Shown here: in pieces, positions 14,202-14,238 of the stretch
Layout of the letters: each line of letters starts with the position of its first letter
How positions within the stretch are numbered: position 1 is the first letter of the stretch
Assembly (NCBI GenBank): GCA_021323815.1
Contig: JAJPKG010000471.1
Coordinates: forward strand, 1 to 14,238
Direction of reading: 5' to 3'
Length of the DNA stretch: 14,238 nucleotides
Source of the DNA: Pseudomonadota bacterium
GTDB lineage: Bacteria; Chloroflexota; Ktedonobacteria; Ktedonobacterales; JACDGC01
Made by a program: the position numbers and the translations under genes
The notes under the pieces: model-generated
What the model saw: only the letters and a program-made list of their open reading frames with translations
Told to the model about the DNA's origin: nothing
Databases searched by the model: none

Positions 14202-14238
14202 TTACTGCTTGGCCTTGAGCGCGGCGCTCGCTTTGGCG
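14202..14238 (-). CDS. C-terminal end of an upstream gene (possibly ribosomal protein L20)
   Basis: An open frame enters from the right edge and ends with TAA at 14204-14202; the visible tail reads AKASAALKAKQ, basic and Ala/Lys-rich. In many bacteria a SpoU methyltransferase gene follows rplT in the infC-rpmI-rplT-pheS cluster, and this tail is compatible with an L20 C-terminus. Eleven codons are too few to identify it. Confidence 0.4.
   Translation of the reverse strand, partial: AKASAALKAKQ

Overview
The window is GC-rich bacterial DNA with tightly packed genes and GTG starts on both strands. Three traits together suggest Chloroflexota or a similar high-GC environmental lineage: a coenzyme F420 operon with a stand-alone CofE, a Ser/Thr-kinase-like protein with a very long Ala/Pro linker, and intergenic repeats built on the unit 'acgcgaag'. 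This placement is inference; no taxonomic marker gene is complete here.

Layout. (1) 31-1908, + strand: a polysaccharide-type flippase carrying an N-terminal zinc ribbon. (2) 2058-6491, all on the - strand, read right to left: LLM-class F420-dependent oxidoreductase, F420-dependent PPOX-family protein, cofD, an unrecognised 46-codon hydrophobic/basic ORF, cofC, cofE. The last two overlap by 4 bp. The two 5'-most gaps of this cluster are each 202 bp and each holds a large imperfect inverted repeat of the same family. (3) 6773-11723, + strand: a 1148-aa protein with a degenerate kinase fold (pseudokinase), about 740 aa of low-complexity linker and a C-terminal beta-rich domain, then a separately promoted J-domain/beta-propeller protein. 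(4) 11728-14238, - strand: the C-terminal codons of an unseen gene (possibly rplT), a TrmH/SpoU-family RNA 2'-O-methyltransferase, an agmatinase-type ureohydrolase, and a membrane-anchored protein overlapping the agmatinase gene by 4 bp.

How the genes work together. CofC activates the 3-carbon phospho-acid with GTP, CofD joins it to FO to give (dehydro)F420-0, and CofE adds glutamates. The LLM and PPOX proteins are likely users of the finished deazaflavin. FO synthase (cofG/cofH or fbiC) is not in the window. The pseudokinase and J-domain protein look like a signalling/scaffold pair, but their partners cannot be read from the sequence. I see no tRNA, rRNA, CRISPR array, transposase or phage gene, and no gene-free stretch longer than 300 bp (the largest is 6492-6772).

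Less conventional points: the small ORF after cofD, whose frame is entered by a +1 shift at a TGA-C stop; a repeat-like Gly/Pro/Ser insertion inside cofC; the paired inverted-repeat elements; the pseudokinase with a large unassigned C-terminal domain; and the J-domain-propeller fusion beside it.
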